A DNA stretch of 64,000 nucleotides from Caldithrix sp. (GTDB lineage Bacteria > Zhuqueibacterota > Zhuqueibacteria > Thermofontimicrobiales > Sulfurfontimicrobiaceae): the NCBI GenBank assembly GCA_020722815.1, contig DYKB01000016.1, positions 21,511-85,510 of the forward strand. The letters are read 5' to 3'. Below the pieces are notes generated by a model. That model did no database searches. It worked only from the letters and a program-made list of their open reading frames with translations, and was not told the origin of the DNA. Each line of letters begins with the position of its first letter. The first letter of the stretch is position 1. Of this stretch, positions 16,778-25,695 are shown piece after piece. A program made the position numbers and the translations under genes.

Positions 16778-17887
16778 GTGGATTTGAAAAGGATTTGCAT
16801 TGTTGGAACCGGCTTGATTGGTGGTTCACTTGCCCTGGCATTTAAGCGGCATAAAATTGGTGAACAGATTGTGGGAGTCGATCGCCCGGAAATTTGTGAT
16901 CAACTCAAACGGGCCGAAATTGTTGATCAGGCTGTTGCACTTGATAATATTCAGGAAGTTATTCCGACATCTGATTTAATTATACTGGCGACACCGATTC
17001 AGCAGATACTTAATTTGTTGCCTGAAATTGCCCGGTTTACTAAATCTGATTGCCTGGTCACGGATGTGGGGAGTACCAAGAAAGAAATTGTTTCAAAAGC
17101 CGGTGAGTTGTTTCAAAATGGCGCATTTTTTCTGGGCGGGCATCCCATGGCCGGATCGGCTTACAAGGGTTTTATGGCCGCGGATCCTTTTTTATTTGAA
17201 AATTGTTATTATATTTTAACCCCAGGCTGTACTGTTCCAGACAGGATTCTATCGGCTTTTTCGATGATTATTGAAAAAATAGGTGCCAAGGTTTTACTTC
17301 TCGATGCCGAACTCCATGATCGAATTGCCGCCAGCATCAGTCATTTGCCACAAATTCTGGCGGTTACCCTGGTGAATTTAGCCGCAAAATTAGATCAGGA
17401 AAATCCGTACTATTTAAAAATGGCGGCTGGTGGTTTCCGGGACATGACGCGGATAGCCTCCAGTCCCTTTACAATCTGGGAAGATATTTGTAATTCGAAT
17501 CAGAATAATATTCTGGAACTGGTGGATGGTTTTATCGCGGAACTGGAAGCGGTAAAAAAATATTTACAGCACCGGCCAGTCGATAAGGACCAACTGGCCG
17601 CTTATTTTGAAACGGCTGCACGAACCCGACTGTCAATACCGCATGATACCAAAGGTTTTTTCATTCCACTGTTCGACTTGCGGGTGGTGGTTCATGATGA
17701 GCCCGGCGTAATTGCGAAAATCTCCACCGCTTGTTATCAGGAAGGTATTAATATCCGGGACATTGAAGTCCTGAAAGTTCGATTGTGGGAGGGGGGGACA
17801 ATCCGATTGGCTTTCGAAAGTGAAAAGGACCGACAGAGCGCTAAACGGATTTTGGAAAATTTAGGTTTTGAATGTCGAAATAACTAA
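16778..17887 (+). CDS. tyrA: Prephenate dehydrogenase with C-terminal ACT domain
   Basis: TyrA oxidises and decarboxylates prephenate to 4-hydroxyphenylpyruvate for tyrosine synthesis. The 369 residues start with an NAD-binding fold (IVGTGLIGGSLA at 7-18). A catalytic region with G-G-H-P-M-A-G-S and S-H-L-P-Q-I follows, then an all-helical domain. The last ~75 residues form an ACT domain (LRVVVHDEPGVIAKIS...), which usually mediates amino-acid feedback. The start is GTG at 16778, 15 bp after the DAHP synthase stop, with ACAGGA upstream. A run of seven G lies near 17790. A separate prephenate dehydratase gene is not in the window. Confidence 0.95.
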   Translation: MDLKRICIVGTGLIGGSLALAFKRHKIGEQIVGVDRPEICDQLKRAEIVDQAVALDNIQEVIPTSDLIILATPIQQILNLLPEIARFTKSDCLVTDVGSTKKEIVSKAGELFQNGAFFLGGHPMAGSAYKGFMAADPFLFENCYYILTPGCTVPDRILSAFSMIIEKIGAKVLLLDAELHDRIAASISHLPQILAVTLVNLAAKLDQENPYYLKMAAGGFRDMTRIASSPFTIWEDICNSNQNNILELVDGFIAELEAVKKYLQHRPVDKDQLAAYFETAARTRLSIPHDTKGFFIPLFDLRVVVHDEPGVIAKISTACYQEGINIRDIEVLKVRLWEGGTIRLAFESEKDRQSAKRILENLGFECRNN

Positions 17888-17919
17888 TGGGAAGGGATGT
17901 AATTAGTTCTGTTTTGAAA

Positions 17920-18025
17920 CGTCATGCGTAAAGTGTGATACCCAACAAAGACTCCTGTTAAATCGATACGGTTGGATTTTTGTTACGAATTACGCGTGGC
18001 AAATCACCTATTACGCAAAGTCTCA
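17920..18025. repeat. Degenerate dispersed repeat (CGTNATGCGT family)
   Basis: Bases 17920-17940 match 17 of 21 positions of the repeat unit seen four times at 31782-31865. Inverted relatives (TTACGAATTACGCGT and TATTACGCAAAGTCTC) lie 45-85 bp downstream, so the region can form a hairpin. It separates tyrA from aroA. Confidence 0.6.
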
Positions 18026-18086
18026 TTTAAATTCTAAAAATTAATAATTACCCATAGATACTCATTTTTTACATAATTTAAAAACG

Positions 18087-19370
18087 ATGAAATATAAAGT
18101 CAAAAAAACAAAAAGTATTTGTACGGAAATTACCGTACCTGGCGATAAATCAATTTCTCATCGTGCGGTTATGTTTGGCGCCCTGGCAAATGGCACGACC
18201 GAAGTAACCGGGCTTTCGCTGGGGCAAGATGTTAAAAGTACAATTCGGTGTTTAAAAGAATTGGGAATAACCGTGAATATGGTGGATGGGGTGCTGAAAG
18301 TTACCGGATTTGGGTTGCGGGGATTACGTGCGCCCAAAGGCGTGCTGGATGCGGGAAATTCTGGCACCACCATGCGACTCCTGTCCGGTATTCTTGCCGG
18401 GCAGGATTTTTCAGTTACACTAACGGGGGACGAATCGCTCTCCCGACGTCCCATGAAACGAATTATTGAACCATTGCAAAAGATGGGAGCGATTATTCAG
18501 GGAACGGCGGAAGGCTATGCGCCCCTGACGATTAAAGGAACTATTTTAAGCAGCTTTAAACATGAATTACCCGTATCAAGTGCGCAGGTGAAATCGGCCT
18601 TATTGTTAGCCGGTATGTATGCCCGCGGAACGACGGCGGTATCCGAGCCGGTAAAATCCCGTGACCATACCGAACGGATGCTGAGTTATCTGGGTGCCAA
18701 TATTGGAATTGATGAAAATACGGTGACCATTGAAGGTTTTCCGCTGTTAAAAGCAGCACCGATTCAGGTGCCGGGTGATATATCGTCAGCCGCCTTTTTT
18801 ATTGTTGCAGCGACAATTGTACCGAACTCGACGCTCATTATTAAGAACATTGGCATTAATCCGACCCGGGTGGGAATTCTGGAAGCGCTTCGTATTATGG
18901 GGGCGGATATTGTTGAAGATTCATTCACCAGCAAAAATTATGAACCATCGACCAATTTACAAATTAAATCAATTCAACTCAGTGGAACCACTATTGCACG
19001 TGAAATGATACCGAAAATAATTGATGAGATACCGGTCTTCGCTGTGGCTGCAACGCAAGCAAAAGGGGAAACCGTGATTCGTGACGCCAGGGAACTTCGG
19101 GTGAAAGAAACTGACCGAATAAAGGCTGTTGTTGAAAATCTTCGTCGCATGGGTGCTGCGGTTGAAGAGTTGCCGGATGGGATGATCATTCCGGGTGAAC
19201 AGAAATTAAAAGGAGCTGTCATCAACTCATATCATGATCATCGAATTGCCATGGCTTTTACCATCGCTGGTTTGATAGCGGAAGGTGAGACCACTATTGA
19301 AAATGCGGATTGTGTGGATATTTCTTTCCCGGGCTTTTTTATGCAGTTAGAGGAACTCTGCCATGCCTGA
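18087..19370 (+). CDS. aroA: 3-phosphoshikimate 1-carboxyvinyltransferase (EPSP synthase)
   Basis: The enzyme moves the enolpyruvyl group from phosphoenolpyruvate to shikimate 3-phosphate. The 427-residue protein has the usual length and motifs: P-G-D-K-S-I-S-H-R near residues 18-26, L-D-A-G-N-S-G-T-T-M-R-L-L, a second-domain V-K-S-A-L-L-L-A-G, and R-V-K-E-T-D-R followed by D-H-R-I-A-M-A. No ribosome site is evident before the ATG, and a 199-bp gap with a repeat separates it from tyrA, so it may have its own transcript start. It overlaps aroE by 8 bp. Confidence 0.97.
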   Translation: MKYKVKKTKSICTEITVPGDKSISHRAVMFGALANGTTEVTGLSLGQDVKSTIRCLKELGITVNMVDGVLKVTGFGLRGLRAPKGVLDAGNSGTTMRLLSGILAGQDFSVTLTGDESLSRRPMKRIIEPLQKMGAIIQGTAEGYAPLTIKGTILSSFKHELPVSSAQVKSALLLAGMYARGTTAVSEPVKSRDHTERMLSYLGANIGIDENTVTIEGFPLLKAAPIQVPGDISSAAFFIVAATIVPNSTLIIKNIGINPTRVGILEALRIMGADIVEDSFTSKNYEPSTNLQIKSIQLSGTTIAREMIPKIIDEIPVFAVAATQAKGETVIRDARELRVKETDRIKAVVENLRRMGAAVEELPDGMIIPGEQKLKGAVINSYHDHRIAMAFTIAGLIAEGETTIENADCVDISFPGFFMQLEELCHA

Positions 19371-20229
19371 TCCCCAAAAGCAGATTCTGGGGGTCATCGG
19401 CGATCCCATCGCACACAGCCTTTCCCCGCTTTTGCACAATTTCGTTATTTCCCGACTGAAATTGAACTATTGTTATCATGCATTTCACGTCCGGCCATCT
19501 CAATTGAGTGCGGCATTGGAAGCTTTTTCATTACTGGGAATTAATGGAATAAATGTAACGATTCCCCATAAAGAGACGGCCTTTCATCTGGTGCATCGCC
19601 TGAGTGATTCTGCGCGTGAAATTGGGGCCGTGAACACGCTCCATTTTCATGAAAATATCTGGTGGGGGTATAACACCGATGGCATTGGTTTTTTAAAATC
19701 GCTCGGAAAATTGGCAGAAAAGCTCCCTGATTCTAAAACGATTATTATTGGCGCGGGCGGTTCTGCCAAAGCCATCCTGAGTGCGTTGATTTCACAAAAG
19801 GTCAATGAAATTTATATTTACAATCGTACTCAATCCAAAGCAGAAATCCTTGCCCGGGAATTTACTCAGAAAACCGGGTTTCAGTCCATTATTCCGCTGG
19901 AAAATGAGGCGCAAAACCTGACAGCCATAATTTCAGAAGCTTCTTTACTGGTCAATACGACCCCGTTGGGGATGTATCCTAACCTGGAAGCAAATCCACT
20001 CACCGAAAATATCGAAATTCCAAAATCGTTGATCGTTTATGATTTAATCTACAATCCAAAGCATACGAAATTATTAATACAGGCGAAAAACGCCGGTGCA
20101 ACCGTGATGAACGGATTAGATATGCTCATCCACCAGGGGATTGCAGCACTGGAGATCTGGACCGGATTAAAAATTGATATTTCCTCCTGTTTTGAAGAAA
20201 TAAAAGGTTTACTCGAATCAAAATTATAA
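19363..20229 (+). CDS. aroE: Shikimate dehydrogenase
   Basis: AroE reduces 3-dehydroshikimate to shikimate with NADPH. The 288-residue protein shows the substrate motif S-L-S-P-L-L-H-N near 19-26, the catalytic N-V-T-I-P-H-K-E (Lys and its neighbours), N-T-D-G-I-G-F, the cofactor loop G-A-G-G-S-A-K-A followed by Y-N-R-T, and N-T-T-P-L-G-M-Y. Its ATG lies within the end of aroA, so the two are translationally coupled. aroK follows after 53 bp. Confidence 0.96.
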   Translation: MPDPQKQILGVIGDPIAHSLSPLLHNFVISRLKLNYCYHAFHVRPSQLSAALEAFSLLGINGINVTIPHKETAFHLVHRLSDSAREIGAVNTLHFHENIWWGYNTDGIGFLKSLGKLAEKLPDSKTIIIGAGGSAKAILSALISQKVNEIYIYNRTQSKAEILAREFTQKTGFQSIIPLENEAQNLTAIISEASLLVNTTPLGMYPNLEANPLTENIEIPKSLIVYDLIYNPKHTKLLIQAKNAGATVMNGLDMLIHQGIAALEIWTGLKIDISSCFEEIKGLLESKL

Positions 20230-20282
20230 CTGGCTAATTTTTTTGGCTATCAGGAATGATTTTTGCAAAAGTTTTTTAAAAT

Positions 20283-20804
20283 ATGCCTAAGAATATTTAT
20301 CTCATTGGATTTATGGGGTGTGGAAAAAGCACTGTCGGGCGTGCACTGGCGACGGCTTTAGGTCGTCAATTTATCGATACTGACATGGTTATCGAACAGC
20401 AGAACGGTATGACTATCCCACAAATTTTTAGAACCTATGGAGAAACACATTTTCGGGCGTTAGAAAAAGCCTGTGTTCATACAATTACCGGTCAAAATAA
20501 TTATATTGTCGCGCTGGGCGGGGGCAGTGTGCTGGATCCGGAAAATTGGGATCGGATTTCCCGTTCTGGCGTTACGATAGCACTCGATTATCCTGTTTCT
20601 GTGTTGTATGAACGTGTTAAAAATGATACAAACCGGCCGCTATTGAGTGGAACGATTGAAGAAAAAATAAATACCATTCGAACTTTGCTTGAAAAACGTC
20701 AGCAATATTATCGAAAAGCCGAACTTTTCCTGCAATTGACGGGATCGGAAATGATTGATGAAATTTTACATAAAATAATCGCTTTTATAGAGGAAAACCA
20801 ATGA
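20283..20804 (+). CDS. aroK: Shikimate kinase
   Basis: The kinase phosphorylates shikimate at the 3-hydroxyl. The 173-residue protein has Walker A G-F-M-G-C-G-K-S-T-V-G-R (9-20), D-T-D near residue 33 for substrate and Mg, F-R-A-L-E at about 57, G-G-G-S at about 79, and the lid region N-R-P-L-L. It overlaps aroB by the four bases ATGA. No clear ribosome site precedes it. Confidence 0.96.
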   Translation: MPKNIYLIGFMGCGKSTVGRALATALGRQFIDTDMVIEQQNGMTIPQIFRTYGETHFRALEKACVHTITGQNNYIVALGGGSVLDPENWDRISRSGVTIALDYPVSVLYERVKNDTNRPLLSGTIEEKINTIRTLLEKRQQYYRKAELFLQLTGSEMIDEILHKIIAFIEENQ

Positions 20805-21931
20805 AAGGTATAACTGTCGATTTAGGTCCGCAGAGTTATCCAATTTATGTTGAATCGAATAGCCTGAAACTGATCGGAAAATTAGCGAAAGATCACAAAC
20901 TGGGTCGAAAAGTGGCTATTATCACCGATGTAAACGTTGCCAAATATTATCGGGAAGATGTAGAAAGTTGTCTACAGGATGAAGAATTTCAGGTACTTGG
21001 TTTTATTTTCCCGGCTGGTGAACAGACCAAAAGCCTGAAGATGGCCGATTATCTGTATGAAAAATTGATTGAAGCCAATTTTGATCGTAATTCGGTCATT
21101 ATTTCACTGGGGGGGGGGGTTATTGGTGATCTGGCTGGATTTGTTGCGGCGACTTTTATGCGCGGGATTACATTCGTGCAAATTCCAACAACGCTGTTGG
21201 CACAAACGGATAGCAGTGTTGGGGGGAAAGTCGGTATCAATCATCGGCTGGCTAAAAATTTGGTTGGTGCTTTTCATCAACCCAAATTTGTCCTGATTGA
21301 TCCACAGGTTCTAAAAACACTCCCGCAACGCGAAATTTGGTCCGGCTTGGCTGAGATTGTTAAATATGCCTTGATTTCGGATCCGGAATTTTTTGATTTT
21401 CTTGAGGATACACTTGGTGAACTGGTGCTCTTAAAAAATATGGACGATGTGGAAATGGTCATTGAGCATTGTTGCAGTATCAAGGCCAATGTGGTAAATC
21501 AGGATGAGAAAGAAAGCGGATTAAGACGAATTTTGAATCTGGGTCATACTTTTGGTCATGCGTTTGAAACGCTGACGGATTATGCTGTTTTACGCCATGG
21601 AGAGGCTGTCGCGCTGGGGATGCGCGGTATTGCCTGGCTTTGTAAAGAAAATCAACTTCTCGATGAAGATGAATATAATCGAATTGATAATTTATTACAA
21701 CGCTTACGACTGCCGGAAACGGTTCCGGATTTTAATCCAAAAGATGTTTTGAAAAAAATTTATCACGATAAGAAAGTTATCGACGGGGTATTAAATCTGG
21801 TGCTCCTAGAAGGCATTGGAAAGCCAGTAATTCGAAATGACATTCAGGAAGATACCATTTTATCGACACTTGAATTTTTACGAAAACAAATTCTGGTGAA
21901 AAATTTATCGTCACGGCGGTTAAAACCGTAA
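20801..21931 (+). CDS. aroB: 3-dehydroquinate synthase
   Basis: AroB converts DAHP to 3-dehydroquinate using NAD and a metal. The 376-residue protein carries P-A-G-E-Q-T-K-S near residue 72, [13 protein letters not shown] in the NAD site, [18 protein letters not shown], and the metal ligands in H-T-F-G-H-A-F-E and R-H-G-E-A-V. The L-G-G-G codons form a run of 11 G at 21109-21119, a likely slippage site exactly in the cofactor motif. The gene is translationally coupled to aroK and followed by aroQ after 22 bp. Confidence 0.97.
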   Translation: MKGITVDLGPQSYPIYVESNSLKLIGKLAKDHKLGRKVAIITDVNVAKYYREDVESCLQDEEFQVLGFIFPAGEQTKSLKMADYLYEKLIEANFDRNSVIISLGGGVIGDLAGFVAATFMRGITFVQIPTTLLAQTDSSVGGKVGINHRLAKNLVGAFHQPKFVLIDPQVLKTLPQREIWSGLAEIVKYALISDPEFFDFLEDTLGELVLLKNMDDVEMVIEHCCSIKANVVNQDEKESGLRRILNLGHTFGHAFETLTDYAVLRHGEAVALGMRGIAWLCKENQLLDEDEYNRIDNLLQRLRLPETVPDFNPKDVLKKIYHDKKVIDGVLNLVLLEGIGKPVIRNDIQEDTILSTLEFLRKQILVKNLSSRRLKP

Positions 21932-21953
21932 AAATTTTGTCCGGGGAGGAAAA

Positions 21954-22394
21954 ATGAATATCCTGGTCATCCATGGCCCAAATTTAAATCTACTGGGCGA
22001 ACGAGAACCTGATGTCTATGGAACGCTTACCTTGCAGCAAATAAATACCGAGATTCAAAAGTTGGCGGATTCAAAAAATATCGTTGTTAAATTTTTTCAG
22101 TCAAATCATGAAGGCGGTTTGATTGATTTTATTCATGAAAATCGAAAATGGGCAAACGGGCTGGTCATCAATCCCGGTGCGTATACACATTACAGCTACG
22201 CGCTGCGGGATGCTATTGCCGGTGTGAATCTACCCGCAGTCGAGGTGCATCTTTCCGATATCAGCAAACGGGAAGATTTTCGCCGAATTTCAGTGATCGC
22301 CCCGGTTTGCATCAGACAAATTTCTGGATTGGGATTACAAAGTTATTTACAAGGCTTTGAATTTCTCATCGGGGCATTATCACTTCCCCAATAG
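21954..22394 (+). CDS. aroQ: 3-dehydroquinate dehydratase, type II
   Basis: This dodecameric class dehydrates 3-dehydroquinate to 3-dehydroshikimate. The 146-residue protein has [18 protein letters not shown] at the N-terminus (flexible loop with catalytic Arg and Tyr), [15 protein letters not shown], and [11 protein letters not shown] with the catalytic His and Arg. GGGGAGGA sits seven bases before the ATG. It is the last gene of the aromatic operon and converges with the minus-strand fusion gene 22 bp away. Confidence 0.97.
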   Translation: MNILVIHGPNLNLLGEREPDVYGTLTLQQINTEIQKLADSKNIVVKFFQSNHEGGLIDFIHENRKWANGLVINPGAYTHYSYALRDAIAGVNLPAVEVHLSDISKREDFRRISVIAPVCIRQISGLGLQSYLQGFEFLIGALSLPQ

Positions 22395-22416
22395 ATACAA
22401 AGATAATTGGTTAAAA

Positions 22417-24216
22417 TTATTTTTCACCCCAATAAGCTACCCCTACGGTGCCAGGTCCGGCATGAACCCCCAGTACGGGTGCAACGTCATGAATGATAAT
22501 CTCTTTGACCGATGGAAGGTTGGCAAATTGTTGTCGTAACCATTCAGCTTTGGCGATGGCATTGGCATGAACAATTCCAATACGGGCATTCTTTAAATTC
22601 TGGAGATCGGTTTTCACTTTTTTAACAGTTTTCCGGATTGCAAAATAGTTGGTAAATGCTTTTCCGCATTCTTTGATGGTACCTTCCGGACCAAAAGTGA
22701 GGAGCGGTTTGATATTTAATATTGTGGCAATCAAGCCTTTACTACGCTTAATCCTGCCACCGCGCATCAGATATTTTAACGAAGGCATCTGGATAATAAT
22801 TTTAATCTTTTTAACCAAATCCTCAAGCTTTTCAGCAATATTATGAACTGGCAACCGTTCAGCAATTGCCTCCCCGGCTTCAACGAGCAGCATTCCCAGG
22901 GCAATCGATGTCGTTTTACTGTCAATTAACATCATTTGTGTGTTATGAATCAATTTTGCCGCGGTTTGTGCGGCGCGAAAGGTGCCACTCAAGCTGCCAC
23001 TGAGATGGATTGAAAGAATTGATTCATAACGTTTAGCCAGATTTTCATAAACTTCCTTAAAATTTGCTGGCGTAGGTTGAGAAGTCGTGGGATGAATTGG
23101 TGAAGACTTCAGTTTTTCATAAAATTCCAGCGGTGTAATTGTCTGTTTATCCAGATACGATTCGTTACCAAAATGAATTCTCACCGGAACGATATTGATA
23201 TGATATTTTGTGACGAGTTCATGCGGTAAATCGCAGGAAGAATCAGTTACCAGCGCAATTTTTGTTTCCTGTTGAAATTCCATTGCTTCTGACTGTTGTT
23301 TTATTAAATCTTTAACCTGGAATGATTTAATTTCACCCCAGTCGGTAAGAATTTCTCGAATTGCTTCTGGTTGATTGGTGTGCAGATGCACGCGCATGAG
23401 CCTTTTGGATGCGGCAATAGCCAGTGATTCACCTTTGTCCTTTAAAAGTTGCTGAATAGCTGACTTATTCGCCTGCCGCGTGACGAGTAAACACTCGACA
23501 CAAAATTGATGCGCAATTTCGGCCTGAAAATCATGAATCGGATTGAAAGACAGTGTTTCAAAATCGCGGGTATTTTGCTGATTTATATTTCGAATTTTTC
23601 CGCGTTCAATAAACTCTGTGATTCCTTCCAATAAGCTGACAAATCCCTGAGCACCAGCATCGACCACCCCTTTTTTTCGTAAAATCGCAATTTTATCTTT
23701 TGTCGCTGCCAGTGAAAGTCGTGCTTGATTCAATGCATTTCTTAAAACAATTATAAAATCCTGAGAAACCTGGCAAGAGCGCTGGATTTCCATCGCCCAA
23801 TCGTAAATAACCGTCAGAATCGTCCCGTCAACCGGCGAGGCAATTGCCTCATAAACACGGTTTGCGGCATTTTCCACCGCCGGGCTAAATGAATGTGTGG
23901 TAACACGAATTTTTCCCGCTAATCCTTCAGCGAGTTTCAGAAAAAATTGTGCAAAAACAGCCCCGGAATTACCCTGAGCGCCCAATAATGCCGCCTCGGC
24001 AAGCGTTAAACTCGCCTCATGAACCGAAGGAGAAGTTTTTCGTTCCATCTGGCGAACAACCTCTCTTAAAGTCACCGAAAGATTTGTACCCGTATCTTTA
24101 TCCGGTATCGGAAAAAAGTTGATTTTATTTAAATGTTCACGCATCTGAAAAACAGATTGTGCCCCGGCAATAATGGCATTTTTAAGACGAATTCCATCGA
24201 TATATTTAATTGACAT
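22417..24216 (-). CDS. DAK2-DegV fusion (FakA/FakB-like fatty-acid kinase)
   Basis: The 599-residue protein joins two units that are normally separate. Residues 1-200 are a DAK2 kinase domain with the nucleotide/Mg motifs P-I-P-D-K-D-T-G-T-N and G-A-Q-G-N-S-G. Residues about 230-310 match the middle region of FakA (C-V-E-C...V-H-L-H-T-N). From about 318 to the end is a DegV domain (V-T-D-S-S-C-D-L-P, then H-L-S-G-S-L-S-G-T), the fatty-acid-binding FakB fold. In Firmicutes FakB presents a fatty acid to FakA for phosphorylation and entry into phospholipid synthesis; a fusion would do both in one chain. AGAGGT precedes the ATG. Its head-on neighbour is the aro operon. Confidence 0.88.
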   Translation of the reverse strand: MSIKYIDGIRLKNAIIAGAQSVFQMREHLNKINFFPIPDKDTGTNLSVTLREVVRQMERKTSPSVHEASLTLAEAALLGAQGNSGAVFAQFFLKLAEGLAGKIRVTTHSFSPAVENAANRVYEAIASPVDGTILTVIYDWAMEIQRSCQVSQDFIIVLRNALNQARLSLAATKDKIAILRKKGVVDAGAQGFVSLLEGITEFIERGKIRNINQQNTRDFETLSFNPIHDFQAEIAHQFCVECLLVTRQANKSAIQQLLKDKGESLAIAASKRLMRVHLHTNQPEAIREILTDWGEIKSFQVKDLIKQQSEAMEFQQETKIALVTDSSCDLPHELVTKYHINIVPVRIHFGNESYLDKQTITPLEFYEKLKSSPIHPTTSQPTPANFKEVYENLAKRYESILSIHLSGSLSGTFRAAQTAAKLIHNTQMMLIDSKTTSIALGMLLVEAGEAIAERLPVHNIAEKLEDLVKKIKIIIQMPSLKYLMRGGRIKRSKGLIATILNIKPLLTFGPEGTIKECGKAFTNYFAIRKTVKKVKTDLQNLKNARIGIVHANAIAKAEWLRQQFANLPSVKEIIIHDVAPVLGVHAGPGTVGVAYWGEK

Positions 24217-24516
24217 TGGTTACCTCTTTTCTCTCTCATCTGGTAGTGATAATTAAAGTGAATTATTATAAAAAAAATGATAAATTGCAAGTACTATTTT
24301 TTATGTTCGAAGTCATATTTTCAAGTAAATTTGCACTGAATGATAATTTCTCTTGATTCGATCCGATATTTTTTATATAATATAAACCGTAAATACAAGC
24401 AGGATTGCTTCCCTGCTATGGACGATAAACGATGGTGGTGTGGTTAATGTGTTTAATGCGTGACGCGTAACTTGTGAAAAAGAATTTTTTTTAGTAACGA
24501 CTTTGTTAAGTCCGAA
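24217..24516. other. 300-bp divergent intergenic region
   Basis: AT-rich spacer between the DAK2-DegV gene and the next plus-strand gene, presumably with promoters for both. A single degenerate relative of the CGTNATGCGT repeat lies at about 24453-24471. Nothing else was recognised. Confidence 0.5.
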
Positions 24517-24927
24517 ATGGAAGGTTTTATCGTGCCAGTTCCACTTTGTCATAAAATTTTGCAAACTATTTTAATTGGTATATTTTTTTTATTTGTCATT
24601 GAAACTCCTGATTTTGCACAACGTAATCCGGATTCATCAACAACTTATCCTGATGCGGATTCGCTTCAGATTCAACAACAGATTAAATCCATAGCCGAAT
24701 TGGAACAGCGATTAAAGCAAACTCAAAATGATTTGCGACGTAAACAGGCCGAATTGAGTCATATTGAGGAAAAAATCAAAATAAAGGAAAGGCTTTTGAA
24801 AGAAAAGCGGGGGACGAATCAGTCATCGAAAGATAAAATTTGGTCTTTTAAAAATTTTTTGTTCGTTTTTTTTATTATTGGGATTATTTGTCTTTTTTTT
24901 ACTTTTTTTAGAATCAAAAAATTTTGA
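24517..24927 (+). CDS. Small membrane protein with coiled coil, function unknown
   Basis: The 136-residue protein has an N-terminal hydrophobic segment (about 13-29, signal or anchor). A charged coiled coil follows at about 50-97 (IAELEQRLKQTQNDLRRKQAEL). A strongly hydrophobic C-terminal segment ends in a basic tail (FFRIKKF). This topology would hold the coiled coil outside the inner membrane between two anchors. No ribosome site is clear at the ATG, and a later start is possible. It lies 52 bp before the TrkA_C-type gene and may be co-transcribed with it. No family was recognised. Confidence 0.55.
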   Translation: MEGFIVPVPLCHKILQTILIGIFFLFVIETPDFAQRNPDSSTTYPDADSLQIQQQIKSIAELEQRLKQTQNDLRRKQAELSHIEEKIKIKERLLKEKRGTNQSSKDKIWSFKNFLFVFFIIGIICLFFTFFRIKKF

Positions 24928-24979
24928 TAGTACTTTTATTGAATTCAAAAATATCACAAATTATTGTAAAGGAGGAAAT

Positions 24980-25609
24980 ATGGAACTCTGGGAAAAAGTT
25001 GTTAAAAATCTGGAGGAAGGGGCAACTTCTATTTCTGAAAAAGCAGGTGAGTGGTTCAAAATTGGCGCGGAGAAAGTACGTGAAGGCGCTGAAATCGTTT
25101 CGGAAAAAGCCAAAGATGTTACGCAATTCACGAAATTAAAATGGACAGAACATAATATTCAAACGCAACTTAAAACCGCTTTTATGGAGATTGGTGATTT
25201 TGTGGTAATAAATTGGGCAAACCCAACTGCACTATCGACAGATGGTGGATTGGCTGAGAAAGTCCAAAAAGTCACCACTTTAAAAGCCGAATTAGAACGC
25301 GTTGAAGCCGAACTCGCTGAAGTTACTGAAACGCTTAGCAAGCGCGATGTCAAAGAAATGGAAAAGGACCTGGAAGAAGGCGGCGGAACAATTAAACAGG
25401 TGGTGATTTCAGCGAAAGCCAAAGTTTGTGGCAAAAACATCAAAGCAGTGGAGTTTCCAAAGGATTCGTTGATTGGAACAATCATGAGAAATGAAAAGGT
25501 GCTTATTCCCGACGGGGACACTGAATTTTTACCGGATGATAAAGTGACGATTCTTGGAAAAAAAGAGGCGGTTCTCGATGTGGTTAAGCTTTTAACCGAA
25601 GAAGCCTGA
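24980..25609 (+). CDS. Helical protein with orphan TrkA_C (RCK_C) domain
   Basis: The 209-residue protein has two parts. Residues 1-130 are amphipathic helix with repeated A/E/K-rich segments (LEEGATSISEKAGEWFKIGAEKV type), similar to YtxH or apolipoprotein-like helices, and end in a coiled coil. Residues about 138-207 (IKQVVISAKAKVCGKNIKAVEFP... through LPDDKVTILGKKEAVLDVVKLL) match the TrkA_C/RCK_C fold, a small regulatory ligand-binding domain usually attached to TrkA_N or a transporter. Neither is present. AAAGGAGG directly before the ATG at 24980 fixes the start; the frame itself opens at 24878. The role is unknown; sensing of a nucleotide or ion is possible. Confidence 0.75.
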   Translation: MELWEKVVKNLEEGATSISEKAGEWFKIGAEKVREGAEIVSEKAKDVTQFTKLKWTEHNIQTQLKTAFMEIGDFVVINWANPTALSTDGGLAEKVQKVTTLKAELERVEAELAEVTETLSKRDVKEMEKDLEEGGGTIKQVVISAKAKVCGKNIKAVEFPKDSLIGTIMRNEKVLIPDGDTEFLPDDKVTILGKKEAVLDVVKLLTEEA

Positions 25610-25695
25610 TTATCATTTCAGTTGGTTTTTAATTGAAAAACGTTCACCGATTATTGATAGGGCTTCATCAAAAATTCAGCGAAGGGACATTAGCG

